A stretch of 6,302 nt of DNA from Gammaproteobacteria bacterium (GTDB taxonomy: Bacteria; Pseudomonadota; Gammaproteobacteria; CAJXQU01): positions 1 to 6,302 of the forward strand of contig JALSSM010000460.1 in assembly GCA_026984275.1 (NCBI GenBank). The letters are read 5' to 3'. Of this stretch, positions 1 to 6,302 are shown in pieces. Each line of letters opens with the position of its first letter. The stretch's first letter is position 1. The notes beneath the pieces are model-generated. The model was not told the DNA's origin. It searched no databases and worked only from the letters and a program-made list of their open reading frames with translations. A program made the position numbers and the translations under genes.

Positions 1-1
1 A

Positions 2-1510
2 GATATAAAAAAAATGTGGCTGGTTGGTCAATCACAGGTCGATGAATGCGACCCGGCATTCAAAGTGCTCTATGCCAGTAAGGCTTTGTCCCCCACTCTG
101 ATCTGGCAGCGGATAAGGCTCGCCATGCAATCAAATAATCTGCGATTGGCAAAGCATCTTTCCAGAAGACTGAATCAGAAAGATCAGAAAAGAGCAAAGT
201 TATGGCGGGAAGTGTATGCCAACCCTGAAAAAAAGTTACTCGATCCGGCTTTGAAAAAAGACACGCCATTTTCTCGTGAAATTATTTTATATGGACTGAA
301 AAAACTGGCGAATAAAGACTCTCTTAAAGCCTATACTTTATGGAATAAACTGGCTGATCAGCATCAGTTTAAGCGGCCAGAGAAAAAAAGTATGGAGCGT
401 GAGATCGCATTTACCGCTGTGCAACAAAAATTACCTCGTGCCGGCAAGTGGCTGGATACACTTCAGGAGCAACAACAGAGTCAGTACATACAGCGATATT
501 TGATCCGTTATGCCGTTGGGAATCAGGACTGGAAGAGTCTCCGCAGGTGGACTAAAAAAGCGGCTGTAGCAGGTTTTAATGAATTGCGTTGGAAATACTG
601 GCGAGCACGATCTCTGGAAGAAACCGGAGATCAGAAAGCGGCAGATCAGATCTTTAAAGATCTGGCAAGAAAACGTGATTACTATGGTTTTCTTTCAGCT
701 GAAAACCTAGGGCTGGATTATCGTTTCAGTGATCGTCGTCTGGGGCTGAGCAAGGAGCAAAAAGCTAAATTACTCGCGAATAATGGAATCGTCAGAGCCG
801 GAGAACTTTATCGGCTGGAAATGTATGAAGATGCACGTCGTGAATGGACACATGCAACGAATCGCATGAAACGTGATCAGCTACTACAGGCGGCTGTACT
901 GGCTGATGACTGGGGGTGGCATGATCGAAGTATTCTCACATTAGGCAAGGCAAAAGCCTACAATGATCTGGAGCGTCGCTTTCCATTACCCTTTAATAAA
1001 ACCATTAAAACATACGCAAAAAAAAGGTCACTTCCTACATCCATTATCTACACACTCATGCGATCAGAAAGCGCCTTTATTCATGATGTCAGATCATCAG
1101 CAGGAGCCATGGGATTGATGCAGCTAATGCCCGCTACTGCAAAGCAGACAGCCAGAAAGATCAAGTTTCAATATAAACATTCAAGACAGCTTTATGAACC
1201 GGAAACCAACATTGCACTGGGAACGGCTTATTTGAAAGAAGTGCTGGAAAAATATCATGGTAATCTTATTATGGCCGCAGCAGCATATAATGCTGGTCCA
1301 CATAGAGTAACACGCTGGCGTCCAAAAACAGGTTGCATGCCGGGTGAGTTCTGGGCTGAAACAATTCCATTTACTGAAACCCGCCGCTATGTCCGACGTG
1401 CATTGTTTTACTCTGTACTCTATCAATGGCGAATGGGTGAGGCGATCGATTCAGTTCACTCACAATTAAAACCTGTCCCGGCTCTGAAAGCGACCTGTCC
1501 AAACCTTTAG
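2..1510 (+). CDS. slt: Soluble lytic murein transglycosylase, Slt70 type (5'-truncated)
   Basis: This periplasmic enzyme cleaves the MurNAc-GlcNAc bond of peptidoglycan, leaving 1,6-anhydro-MurNAc ends, in wall turnover and recycling. The frame is open to the left edge (D-I-K-K precede the ATG at 14), so that ATG is internal. The sequence after it matches the middle of Slt70, and roughly 140 N-terminal residues, including the signal peptide, should lie upstream if the length is like the 645-residue E. coli protein. Counting from the ATG at 14, residues 1-325 are the alpha-helical superhelical (U and L) region, with family-like stretches RWKYWRARSLE (192-202) and YYGFLSAENLGL (223-234). Residues 330-475 are the catalytic SLT domain: RSESAF with catalytic Glu352, GAMGLMQLMPATA (364-376), AAAAYNAGP (421-429) and ETRRYV (455-460). 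All catalytic motifs are intact. The cca gene follows after 20 bases, probably on the same transcript. The family call is very secure; the exact paralogue name is slightly less so. Confidence 0.95.
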   Translation, partial: DIKKMWLVGQSQVDECDPAFKVLYASKALSPTLIWQRIRLAMQSNNLRLAKHLSRRLNQKDQKRAKLWREVYANPEKKLLDPALKKDTPFSREIILYGLKKLANKDSLKAYTLWNKLADQHQFKRPEKKSMEREIAFTAVQQKLPRAGKWLDTLQEQQQSQYIQRYLIRYAVGNQDWKSLRRWTKKAAVAGFNELRWKYWRARSLEETGDQKAADQIFKDLARKRDYYGFLSAENLGLDYRFSDRRLGLSKEQKAKLLANNGIVRAGELYRLEMYEDARREWTHATNRMKRDQLLQAAVLADDWGWHDRSILTLGKAKAYNDLERRFPLPFNKTIKTYAKKRSLPTSIIYTLMRSESAFIHDVRSSAGAMGLMQLMPATAKQTARKIKFQYKHSRQLYEPETNIALGTAYLKEVLEKYHGNLIMAAAAYNAGPHRVTRWRPKTGCMPGEFWAETIPFTETRRYVRRALFYSVLYQWRMGEAIDSVHSQLKPVPALKATCPNL

Positions 1511-1530
1511 CCAGCATAGTAAAATAACCC

Positions 1531-2751
1531 ATGCAAATTTATAAGGTAGGCGGCGCAGTCCGTGACAAACTTCTGAATCTTCCTGTCAAGGATACTGACT
1601 GGGTCGTTGTCGGTGCTTTACCAGAAGAGCTACTGGATCAGGGATATAAAAAGGTGGGAAAAGATTTCCCGGTTTTTCTGCACCCGCAAACCAAAGAAGA
1701 ATACGCCCTTGCTCGAAAAGAAAGAAAGATCGCTGCGGGCTATACGGGCTTTGAATTTGATACATCACGAAGCGTGACTCTGGAAGAAGATTTACGCCGA
1801 CGTGACATCACCATCAATGCCATGGCCGAAGATGATCAGGGAAAAATTATTGATCCTTTTAATGGTGTCGCTGATCTGAAAAAAGGAATTCTCCGGCATG
1901 TTTCAGAAGCCTTTGCAGAAGATCCTGTGAGGATTTTACGAGTTGCCCGTTTTGCTGCTCGTTTTGGTTTTCAGGTGGCTGACGAAACACTAACCTTAAT
2001 GAAACAGATGGTTCAATCAGGCGAGGTAGATGCACTCGTCGCTGAACGCGTCTGGCAGGAACTTGATCGTGCATTAGGTGAAGAGCATCCCGAACTATTT
2101 TTCGAAGTCTTACGATCTTGTGGCGCACTGGCCGTGATCTTTCCTGAAATTGATCGTCTTTTTGGCGTACCACAAACGGCGAAATATCATCCCGAGATAG
2201 ATACCGGAATTCACGTCATGATGGTGCTGCAGCAAGCTGTGAAATTAACCGATGATAAACAGGTGCGCTTTGCGGCACTGGTACATGATCTGGGTAAAGG
2301 TACGACGCCCAAAGATATTCTGCCCAGTCACCACGGACATGAGCAACGCAGTGCTGATCTGACTAAAGAACTTTGTGCTCGAATAAAAATACCTAAAGAA
2401 TATCGAGAACTGGGTGTACTGGTAGGCCAGTACCATACTCACTGTCACCGTATCCGGGAAATGAAAGCCACAACGATTCTAACCACACTGGAGAAAATGG
2501 ATGCTTTCCGTCGAACTAAAAGATTCGATCAATTTCTGATCGCCTGTGAAGCCGATGCCAAAGGCCGAACCGGAAAAGAAAATGATCCTTACCCACAAGC
2601 TGAATATTTTAAATCACTGCAACGAGCAGCTGCTTCGGTTGATACGAAATCATTCGTCGAAAAAGGTATGAAAGGCGATCAGATCGCACAGGTTTTAAGA
2701 GAAAAGCGTTTAAGTACCATCAAGAAAGAAATCAAATCGTTATCAATATAG
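1531..2751 (+). CDS. cca: Multifunctional CCA-adding tRNA nucleotidyltransferase with HD domain
   Basis: This cytoplasmic enzyme adds or repairs the 3'-terminal CCA of tRNAs from CTP and ATP without a nucleic-acid template. Its C-terminal HD domain gives the E. coli homologue 2'-nucleotidase, phosphatase and 2',3'-cyclic phosphodiesterase activity. The class II nucleotidyltransferase head starts at residue 1: GGAVRD (7-12), the metal-binding pair Asp21 and Asp23 in DTDW, the RRRDITINA motif (89-97) and EDPVRILRVARFAARFGF (130-147). The HD domain shows HPEIDTGIH (220-228), His252-Asp253 in LVHDLGKG, and HHGHE (267-271), so the phosphohydrolase site looks intact. The length of 406 residues is close to the 412 of E. 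coli Cca. The ATG at 1531 is chosen because MQIYKVGGAVRD aligns with the E. coli N-terminus. No convincing ribosome binding site precedes it (the 20-base spacer is A-rich), so translation may depend on slt upstream. Nothing is missing. Confidence 0.98.
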   Translation: MQIYKVGGAVRDKLLNLPVKDTDWVVVGALPEELLDQGYKKVGKDFPVFLHPQTKEEYALARKERKIAAGYTGFEFDTSRSVTLEEDLRRRDITINAMAEDDQGKIIDPFNGVADLKKGILRHVSEAFAEDPVRILRVARFAARFGFQVADETLTLMKQMVQSGEVDALVAERVWQELDRALGEEHPELFFEVLRSCGALAVIFPEIDRLFGVPQTAKYHPEIDTGIHVMMVLQQAVKLTDDKQVRFAALVHDLGKGTTPKDILPSHHGHEQRSADLTKELCARIKIPKEYRELGVLVGQYHTHCHRIREMKATTILTTLEKMDAFRRTKRFDQFLIACEADAKGRTGKENDPYPQAEYFKSLQRAAASVDTKSFVEKGMKGDQIAQVLREKRLSTIKKEIKSLSI

Positions 2752-2792
2752 GGATGAATTATTCAAGCGCATCCTTAATCATCACAAGATGA

Positions 2793-2827
2793 GAAATATT
2801 TTGAGCTTCAAAATAAATTTCTTTTTT
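2793..2827 (+). terminator. Probable rho-independent terminator of slt-cca
   Basis: GAAATATTTTGA (2793-2804) is followed by a three-base loop and by TCAAAATAAATTTC (2808-2821), which pairs with it except for a two-base bulge. Six T follow directly (2822-2827). Position, 41 bases after the cca stop, and orientation fit a terminator for the + strand block. The stem is nearly all A-T pairs, so it would be weak. Read on the - strand the hairpin lacks a T-run, so it is not an obvious terminator for the opposing operon. Confidence 0.5.
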
Positions 2828-2838
2828 GTGGATCGTGT

Positions 2839-3051
2839 TCAGGATTTTAAGTTAGATTTTATTTCTTCCAGAGCAGTCGCAATTCGTTCCAGTTTCTCAT
2901 TCCTGATTCGTTCTTCTTCGATTTGATTTTTAAGATAATCACTCATGTTCGAAGAACCACTTTTTTTCATAAAATACGTAAAGACGGCGATTAAAAGTAG
3001 TATTGGAAACCAGTCTATTAGCATTTCAAGAAATACAGAACTATTCTCCAT
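2839..3051 (-). CDS. Small single-pass membrane protein with C-terminal coiled coil, function unknown
   Basis: This 70-residue protein is not a family I can name. Residues 14-28 (WFPILLLIAVFTYFM) form one hydrophobic segment followed by Lys29-Lys30, which suggests an N-out, C-in inner-membrane topology. The charged tail (38-70) is predicted helix with 3-4 spaced hydrophobics at Leu54, Ile57, Leu61, Ile64 and Leu68, as in a short coiled coil that could mediate oligomerisation. The membrane segment and its flank resemble the second transmembrane segment of FtsH (WFP-LLLI-V--FFM), but there is no AAA or protease domain. A strong ribosome binding site 8 bases before the ATG supports it as a real gene. 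It is the last gene of the - strand operon, 27 bases after the propeller gene, so a link to glycan export or assembly is possible but only by context. Confidence 0.85.
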   Translation of the reverse strand: MENSSVFLEMLIDWFPILLLIAVFTYFMKKSGSSNMSDYLKNQIEEERIRNEKLERIATALEEIKSNLKS

Positions 3052-3059
3052 TTTTATTC

Positions 3060-3066
3060 CCTCCTT
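3060..3066 (-). promoter_or_regulatory. Strong Shine-Dalgarno of the small membrane protein
   Basis: On the - strand this reads AAGGAGG, with 8 bases before the ATG that starts at 3051. It is the strongest ribosome binding site in the window. It shows that the short reading frame is translated and, if the operon is one transcript, that its last gene may be made at higher level than those upstream. Confidence 0.85.
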
Positions 3067-3078
3067 TTGATTGTGAAT

Positions 3079-4353
3079 TTATTGAGATAAATCCTGGTAC
3101 CAGTTCTCAGGTAACTCTACCTTATAAACATCAGCATAACCCTTGCCGGTGATCCCCCAGTTTGATCCCCAGTAAACATATTTACCCTGTCTGTCGATCG
3201 CGGCAAAGGCTTCTGACCAATAATCCTTGCCGCCTTTCGAGGTTCTTGCATTAGTGTGGGCGACTCTGAAGTGGCGACCATTTTCTTTAAGCTCCAGTAA
3301 GAACAGAGAGCCATCAGACCAGTAAGTTGGTCTGTCTTTTCGTCCGTATGTGGAGACAAGAACCCACCCCGGTGTCTTTGTACTATTTCCAGAAACATGA
3401 AAACCCTGATAACTGACACCACCCTTTTCAGGTGCCTGAAATGGAATAAACATCAGTTTCACTTCTTCCAGTGTATCCAGGTAGATCATGGTGATGTAGT
3501 CATTTCTTGTATTTTGTGCGACAAATACATCACGGCCGTCTTTTGTCAGAGCGAGATCACCGTGGCCAAATCTTCCGGGCAGGGTACGGCCATTTGACCA
3601 GTCACGATTAAAAACTTGTGCAGGATTTGTTTCAGCCAGAATAAATTTGCCTGTCATGCTTATGGTGACCGTATTCGCTCCGGTAATGTTAGAATCGGGA
3701 GCATCAGAATAACGAGAGATGACCTCTCTTTTTTCAGCATCAAAAACGATCCAGTCGAGGAAGGTTTTTTTCTTGGTTGCATTGCTGTAGTTGACTACCA
3801 TCAAGGCCCAGTATCGACTGTCGGCTGATCCATCACCTTCGCCCTGAGTTGTGATCCAGCTTGCATCCGGGTAATCTTTTTTTACATCATAAAGGAGTGT
3901 TTTCTTTTTGCTTTTGACGTTGTATTGGTAAAACTTTTTACCATCCACATAGAAAAAAACGTCCGGGTCTGTAGCATGCCAGCGAGGTTCGTACCGACCC
4001 TGGCCAAGTATTGATTTGTATTTAAGGGTTTTCAGATCAGCAATAAACCAGTGCGAATTGGTGCTTTGCACAATGATCATGCTGCCGTCAGCATTGGTTG
4101 GGTCAGAACGGGCGTATTCGTTGACAACACCTTTAGCTCTGGTCGAAGGATTGCCTTTACGTACATCTGTGATACGCGTAACTTCTGTATCGAAAACCGG
4201 GTCTTTGAATGGAACAGCAAAGGGGGGTGGTTCGTCAGCAGGCACGAAAGAATAGGGAATATCAGATAAACCACGTGAATAATCAAAGCCGAAGCCAGTT
4301 TGCCAGGTTGTAATCAGGAACAGTAATAAAGAAAGTCGTAAGGAATGTTTCAT
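3079..4353 (-). CDS. Secreted beta-propeller-like protein of unknown function in a glycosyltransferase operon
   Basis: This 424-residue exported protein has a typical signal peptide: Lys2, Arg6, a hydrophobic core at about 7-17, and probable cleavage near residue 22 (TGFG-FDYS). There is no lipobox cysteine and no other membrane segment, so it should be periplasmic or released. The mature part is rich in short beta-type repeats with the rhythm of WD40/TolB-like propeller blades: DPVFDTEVTRITD (51-63), HWFIADLKTL (101-110), RWHATDPDVFFYVDGKKFYQYN (split over 124-145), LTKDGRDVFVAQ (269-280), SDGSLFLLEL (346-355) and IDRQGKYVYWGSNWG (386-400). Conserved-looking polar spots are GHGDLAL (263-269), GFHVSGN (317-323), HTNAR (366-370) and YWSEAFAAI (378-386). 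Oligogalacturonate lyases (PL22) have a similar architecture, but I cannot place their metal ligands here, so an enzymatic role is not shown. It lies 15 bases after the GT4 gene, suggesting a role in binding, processing or exporting the glycan made by its neighbours. An AAGGGG motif supports the ATG. Confidence 0.85.
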   Translation of the reverse strand: MKHSLRLSLLLFLITTWQTGFGFDYSRGLSDIPYSFVPADEPPPFAVPFKDPVFDTEVTRITDVRKGNPSTRAKGVVNEYARSDPTNADGSMIIVQSTNSHWFIADLKTLKYKSILGQGRYEPRWHATDPDVFFYVDGKKFYQYNVKSKKKTLLYDVKKDYPDASWITTQGEGDGSADSRYWALMVVNYSNATKKKTFLDWIVFDAEKREVISRYSDAPDSNITGANTVTISMTGKFILAETNPAQVFNRDWSNGRTLPGRFGHGDLALTKDGRDVFVAQNTRNDYITMIYLDTLEEVKLMFIPFQAPEKGGVSYQGFHVSGNSTKTPGWVLVSTYGRKDRPTYWSDGSLFLLELKENGRHFRVAHTNARTSKGGKDYWSEAFAAIDRQGKYVYWGSNWGITGKGYADVYKVELPENWYQDLSQ

Positions 4354-4357
4354 TTTA

Positions 4358-4363
4358 CCCCTT
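4358..4363 (-). promoter_or_regulatory. Ribosome binding site of the propeller gene
   Basis: On the - strand this reads AAGGGG and lies 4 bases before the ATG starting at 4353, within the 15-base gap after the GT4 stop codon. It fits the signal-peptide start and leaves no space for a promoter between the two genes, apart from one inside the GT4 coding sequence. Confidence 0.65.
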
Positions 4364-4368
4364 GTGAT

Positions 4369-5565
4369 TTACAGGATCGTGTCATAGACGGCCAACAGTT
4401 TGTCACCCAGTATACGCCAGTCATAGAGCTTTTCAGCTTGTTCATGTGCTGCTTTACCAAGTTGCTCACGAAGTTTTTCATCTTTCATCAGCTTGAGAAC
4501 GGCATTGGCTATATCTTGTGGCGAGTCAGCCATGAGGATATTTTTTCCATCTTCAAGGACAACACCTTCTGCCCCAATTCTGGTAGAAACAATCGCTTTG
4601 CCCATCGCCATCGCCTCCAGCAGTTTAAGACGTGTGCCACTACCAACTCGCAAAGGCAGGATATAAACACCGGCTTCATGTACCAGTGGACGAAAATCAT
4701 CGACAAAGCCGGTGGCGGAGACCTTGTCCCGCAGTTGATCAGGTATTTCCAGTCCATCGGACTTCCCTACTACCGTTAAACTGGCATCTGGATTCTTTTC
4801 ACTGATCAACGGCATTACATCCTTGATAAAAAAGTTCATACCATCCTTGTTCGGGAACCAGCCCATACCACCGACGAAAATGATTTTATCAGGATCAACC
4901 TGAACCTCACCTGAAGGTGTGAATTGTTCAATATCGACACCATTGGCAATAATGTGGATTGCTTTTCCATTTCCCATCTGGCTTAAAATCTCTGCATCAT
5001 CCTGAGAACAGGCCAGCACTTCGGTTGCATTTCTTGTCGCAAATTCTTCAAACTTTTGCAGCTTGGGAGCCTGGTTCGAAAAGAAGATTTTCTGTGGCAG
5101 GGACGCCGCCGCTTCAGCGCGACGTTCAACCAGCAGGCTTTCGACATTATGATCATTGAGCACGGTTGGTATCTCACCACAGAGAGGCAGGTAATGGGCC
5201 AGTGGCAGCATGTCAAAATGAATAAGATCCGGTGAAAAGTGATCAATCACTTTTTTTAACCTGTCACGCATCGCCGAGGTCGCATATTTTTTTACGACAA
5301 AAGGTGTTTTTGTTAAAACGCCGGTGAGTATGGTGGTTAATAATTTAAGTTTGCTTTGATCAGCCGGGATGGGAATAAGATCCACTGATTTACAAAGCGT
5401 TCGTAAATGATCAGCATGTACAGGATCTTCATCAGCACGCACGAAGGAAACGAGGTGAACTTCATGTTGCTCACAAACTCGTTTCAACAGATTATAGGTT
5501 CTGATCTGATGACCTTCCCATGGTGGATAAGGGATTCGCGTTGTAACAAATAAAATTTTAGCCAT
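4369..5565 (-). CDS. Glycosyltransferase family 4 (GT-B fold), surface-glycan type
   Basis: This cytoplasmic retaining glycosyltransferase (398 residues) would transfer a sugar from a nucleotide-sugar donor to a growing glycan. Donor and acceptor cannot be read from the sequence. The N-terminal acceptor domain opens MAKILFVTTRIPYPPWEG, followed by HQIRTYNLL (19-27), a glycine-containing loop typical of GT-B enzymes. NDHNVES (137-143) is also typical of the family. The C-terminal donor domain begins near VGGMGWFPNKDG (231-242) and carries LRVGSGTRLKLLEAMAMGKAIVSTRIGAEG (split over 305-334), with Glu317 in the conserved EX7E-type region that binds the nucleotide sugar. The N-terminus recalls sugar transferases of exosortase-associated exopolysaccharide clusters, without proving membership. 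The ATG at 5565 is preferred over the ATG at 5580: it has GGAAG 8 bases upstream, overlaps the previous stop by one base, and starts directly at the first beta strand. Confidence 0.93.
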   Translation of the reverse strand: MAKILFVTTRIPYPPWEGHQIRTYNLLKRVCEQHEVHLVSFVRADEDPVHADHLRTLCKSVDLIPIPADQSKLKLLTTILTGVLTKTPFVVKKYATSAMRDRLKKVIDHFSPDLIHFDMLPLAHYLPLCGEIPTVLNDHNVESLLVERRAEAAASLPQKIFFSNQAPKLQKFEEFATRNATEVLACSQDDAEILSQMGNGKAIHIIANGVDIEQFTPSGEVQVDPDKIIFVGGMGWFPNKDGMNFFIKDVMPLISEKNPDASLTVVGKSDGLEIPDQLRDKVSATGFVDDFRPLVHEAGVYILPLRVGSGTRLKLLEAMAMGKAIVSTRIGAEGVVLEDGKNILMADSPQDIANAVLKLMKDEKLREQLGKAAHEQAEKLYDWRILGDKLLAVYDTIL

Positions 5566-5578
5566 TAATGTTTCTTCC
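5563..5578 (-). promoter_or_regulatory. Translational coupling site: GGAAG and TAATG overlap
   Basis: On the - strand GGAAG (5578-5574) lies 8 bases before TAATG (5567-5563). In TAATG the TAA stop of the GT2 gene and the ATG start of the GT4 gene share one A. Such overlaps usually couple translation of the two genes. The site also decides the GT4 start: an in-frame ATG at 5580 has no purine-rich motif upstream. Confidence 0.8.
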
Positions 5579-6302
5579 ATAAGTCGGCAGTGCGACCTGT
5601 TAAAATAGAGTAGAGTCCGACGACTGCTGTGATATTAAGCATAAGAAAATTTGACGCTGTGCCTACCAGTTTCACTTTTTTCCCCTTTGTCATGGCAATC
5701 AATCCGGCAATCGCAGCGATATAAACGATCAGTTGCAAAAGACCGAAAAAGCTATACAAAGGATCACCGATCATGAATGATGACAGCAGTAAAAGAATCA
5801 TTGCATAAGGTGAAAACAGACGAAAAACCTTGTGCGACATCCATTGAAAGAAGAGCCTGTTTTTGAAAGGGTTGTTGATCCAGGGCGCAACTTTCATGAG
5901 CTGAAAATTCCCCGCCAGTGTACGAACCTTGCGAGCAAACTCTTCACCACTCGATCCACTTAAAGTATCGTAGGCGATTGCGTCACGCACCATACAAACA
6001 CGATAACCCTTTTTAGCTATTCGCATGGGCGTCAGAACATCATCCAGAATGATGCCCTCTGGCAAGGCTTCGTAGAGTGATCTTCGTATAGCGTAGATCG
6101 CACCTGTGGCTCCGACCATTGAATCCACTTTGCTCTCGCTATCGCGGATCATTTTTTCGTATTTCCAGTAGAGCCCCACACCTTCCGGTTCATGATCTGA
6201 TCCAGAAGACTCAAGAATCAATTCTCCGGTCGTCGCCCCAATCGCCTGATCAGAAAAAGGTTGGGCCAATGATCGAATGGCGTTGGGACAGAAACGTTGT
6301 CG
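5565..6302 (-). CDS. Membrane glycosyltransferase family 2, C-terminal part (5'-truncated)
   Basis: This is the C-terminal 245 residues of a GT-A type, inverting glycosyltransferase that would polymerise or extend a glycan at the inner membrane. The frame is open to the right edge. Eleven codons (R-Q-R-F-C-P-N-A-I-R-S) precede a TTG at 6269 and fit the family, so that TTG is not a start and the nucleotide-binding DxD half lies outside the window. Counting from the edge, the visible catalytic part has VGATGAIYAIRRSLYEALP (63-81), the acidic pair Asp87-Asp88 in ILDDVLTPMRIAKKGYRV, which includes the probable catalytic base, and RKVRTLAGNFQLM (124-136) at the place of the Q/RXXRW motif of processive GT2 enzymes, here without the Trp. 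Three hydrophobic segments follow, at about 166-179, 182-204 and 216-236, ending in a short cytoplasmic-type basic tail. The gene is coupled to GT4 by a one-base overlap. The substrate is unknown. Confidence 0.92.
   Translation of the reverse strand, partial: RQRFCPNAIRSLAQPFSDQAIGATTGELILESSGSDHEPEGVGLYWKYEKMIRDSESKVDSMVGATGAIYAIRRSLYEALPEGIILDDVLTPMRIAKKGYRVCMVRDAIAYDTLSGSSGEEFARKVRTLAGNFQLMKVAPWINNPFKNRLFFQWMSHKVFRLFSPYAMILLLLSSFMIGDPLYSFFGLLQLIVYIAAIAGLIAMTKGKKVKLVGTASNFLMLNITAVVGLYSILTGRTADLWKKH

Noticed and set aside
14..16. ATG at 14 as the start of the slt gene
   Set aside because: The frame is open to the left edge, and the residues that follow match the interior of Slt70, with no signal peptide. 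The gene is truncated by the window.
1511..1530. Promoter or RNA element between slt and cca
   Set aside because: Only 20 A-rich bases are present, too few for a promoter, and no structured element is visible.
1859..2173. 104-residue - strand reading frame inside cca
   Set aside because: It is antisense to conserved Cca motifs. The Arg- and Gln-rich translation is typical of a reverse-frame shadow.
2839..3051. Remnant of a broken ftsH gene
   Set aside because: The frame has its own strong ribosome binding site, a complete stop, a different heptad-patterned tail and no flanking AAA or protease sequence, so it reads as an intact small gene.
4345..4779. 144-residue + strand reading frame antisense to the GT4 gene
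   Set aside because: It lies wholly opposite a well-supported GT4 coding region and the start of the propeller gene, has no ribosome binding site that I can see, and its translation looks like a shadow of GT4 codons.
6267..6269. TTG at 6269 as the start of the GT2 gene
   Set aside because: Eleven family-like codons precede it up to the window edge, and the half carrying the nucleotide-binding Asp motif would be missing. The gene is cut by the window, not short.
1..6302. CRISPR array, tRNA or rRNA genes, insertion sequence or attachment site
   Set aside because: No spaced direct repeats, cloverleaf-like segments, transposase or integrase frames, or long terminal inverted repeats were seen. 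Nearly all bases are accounted for by coding sequence.

Overview
The window looks like chromosomal DNA of a moderately AT-rich gammaproteobacterium. The evidence is a Slt70-type soluble lytic transglycosylase directly followed by a CCA-adding enzyme of the long, HD-domain type. That enzyme aligns with the E. coli form from its first residue (GGAVRD, DxD, HD and HHGH motifs). No species call is possible from the sequence alone.

The layout is two convergent gene blocks. The left block (1-2751, + strand) is a cell-wall and RNA-maintenance pair: slt, cut by the left edge of the window, and cca, separated by 20 bases. The block ends at an imperfect AT-rich hairpin followed by six T (2793-2827), probably the cca terminator. 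The right block (2839-6302, - strand) is read from the right edge inwards: a family 2 glycosyltransferase with C-terminal membrane segments (cut by the right edge), a family 4 GT-B glycosyltransferase, a secreted beta-propeller-like protein of unknown function, and a 70-residue single-pass membrane protein with a coiled-coil tail. Spacing is tight: a one-base TAATG overlap, then gaps of 15 and 27 bases. This indicates one transcript whose promoter lies outside the window.

The right block is best read as the end of an exopolysaccharide or other surface-glycan cluster. The membrane GT2 and cytoplasmic GT4 would build a glycan on a lipid or polymer carrier. The exported propeller could bind, process or help export the product. 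The small membrane protein, whose membrane segment resembles the second transmembrane segment of FtsH, has no assignable role.

The most unusual points are the uncharacterised propeller plus small membrane protein at the end of the glycosyltransferase operon, and a marked excess of GATC: about 70 sites counted by eye, against about 25 expected by chance. No tRNA, rRNA, CRISPR array, insertion sequence or attachment site was seen. No stretch longer than 100 bases lacks a gene.
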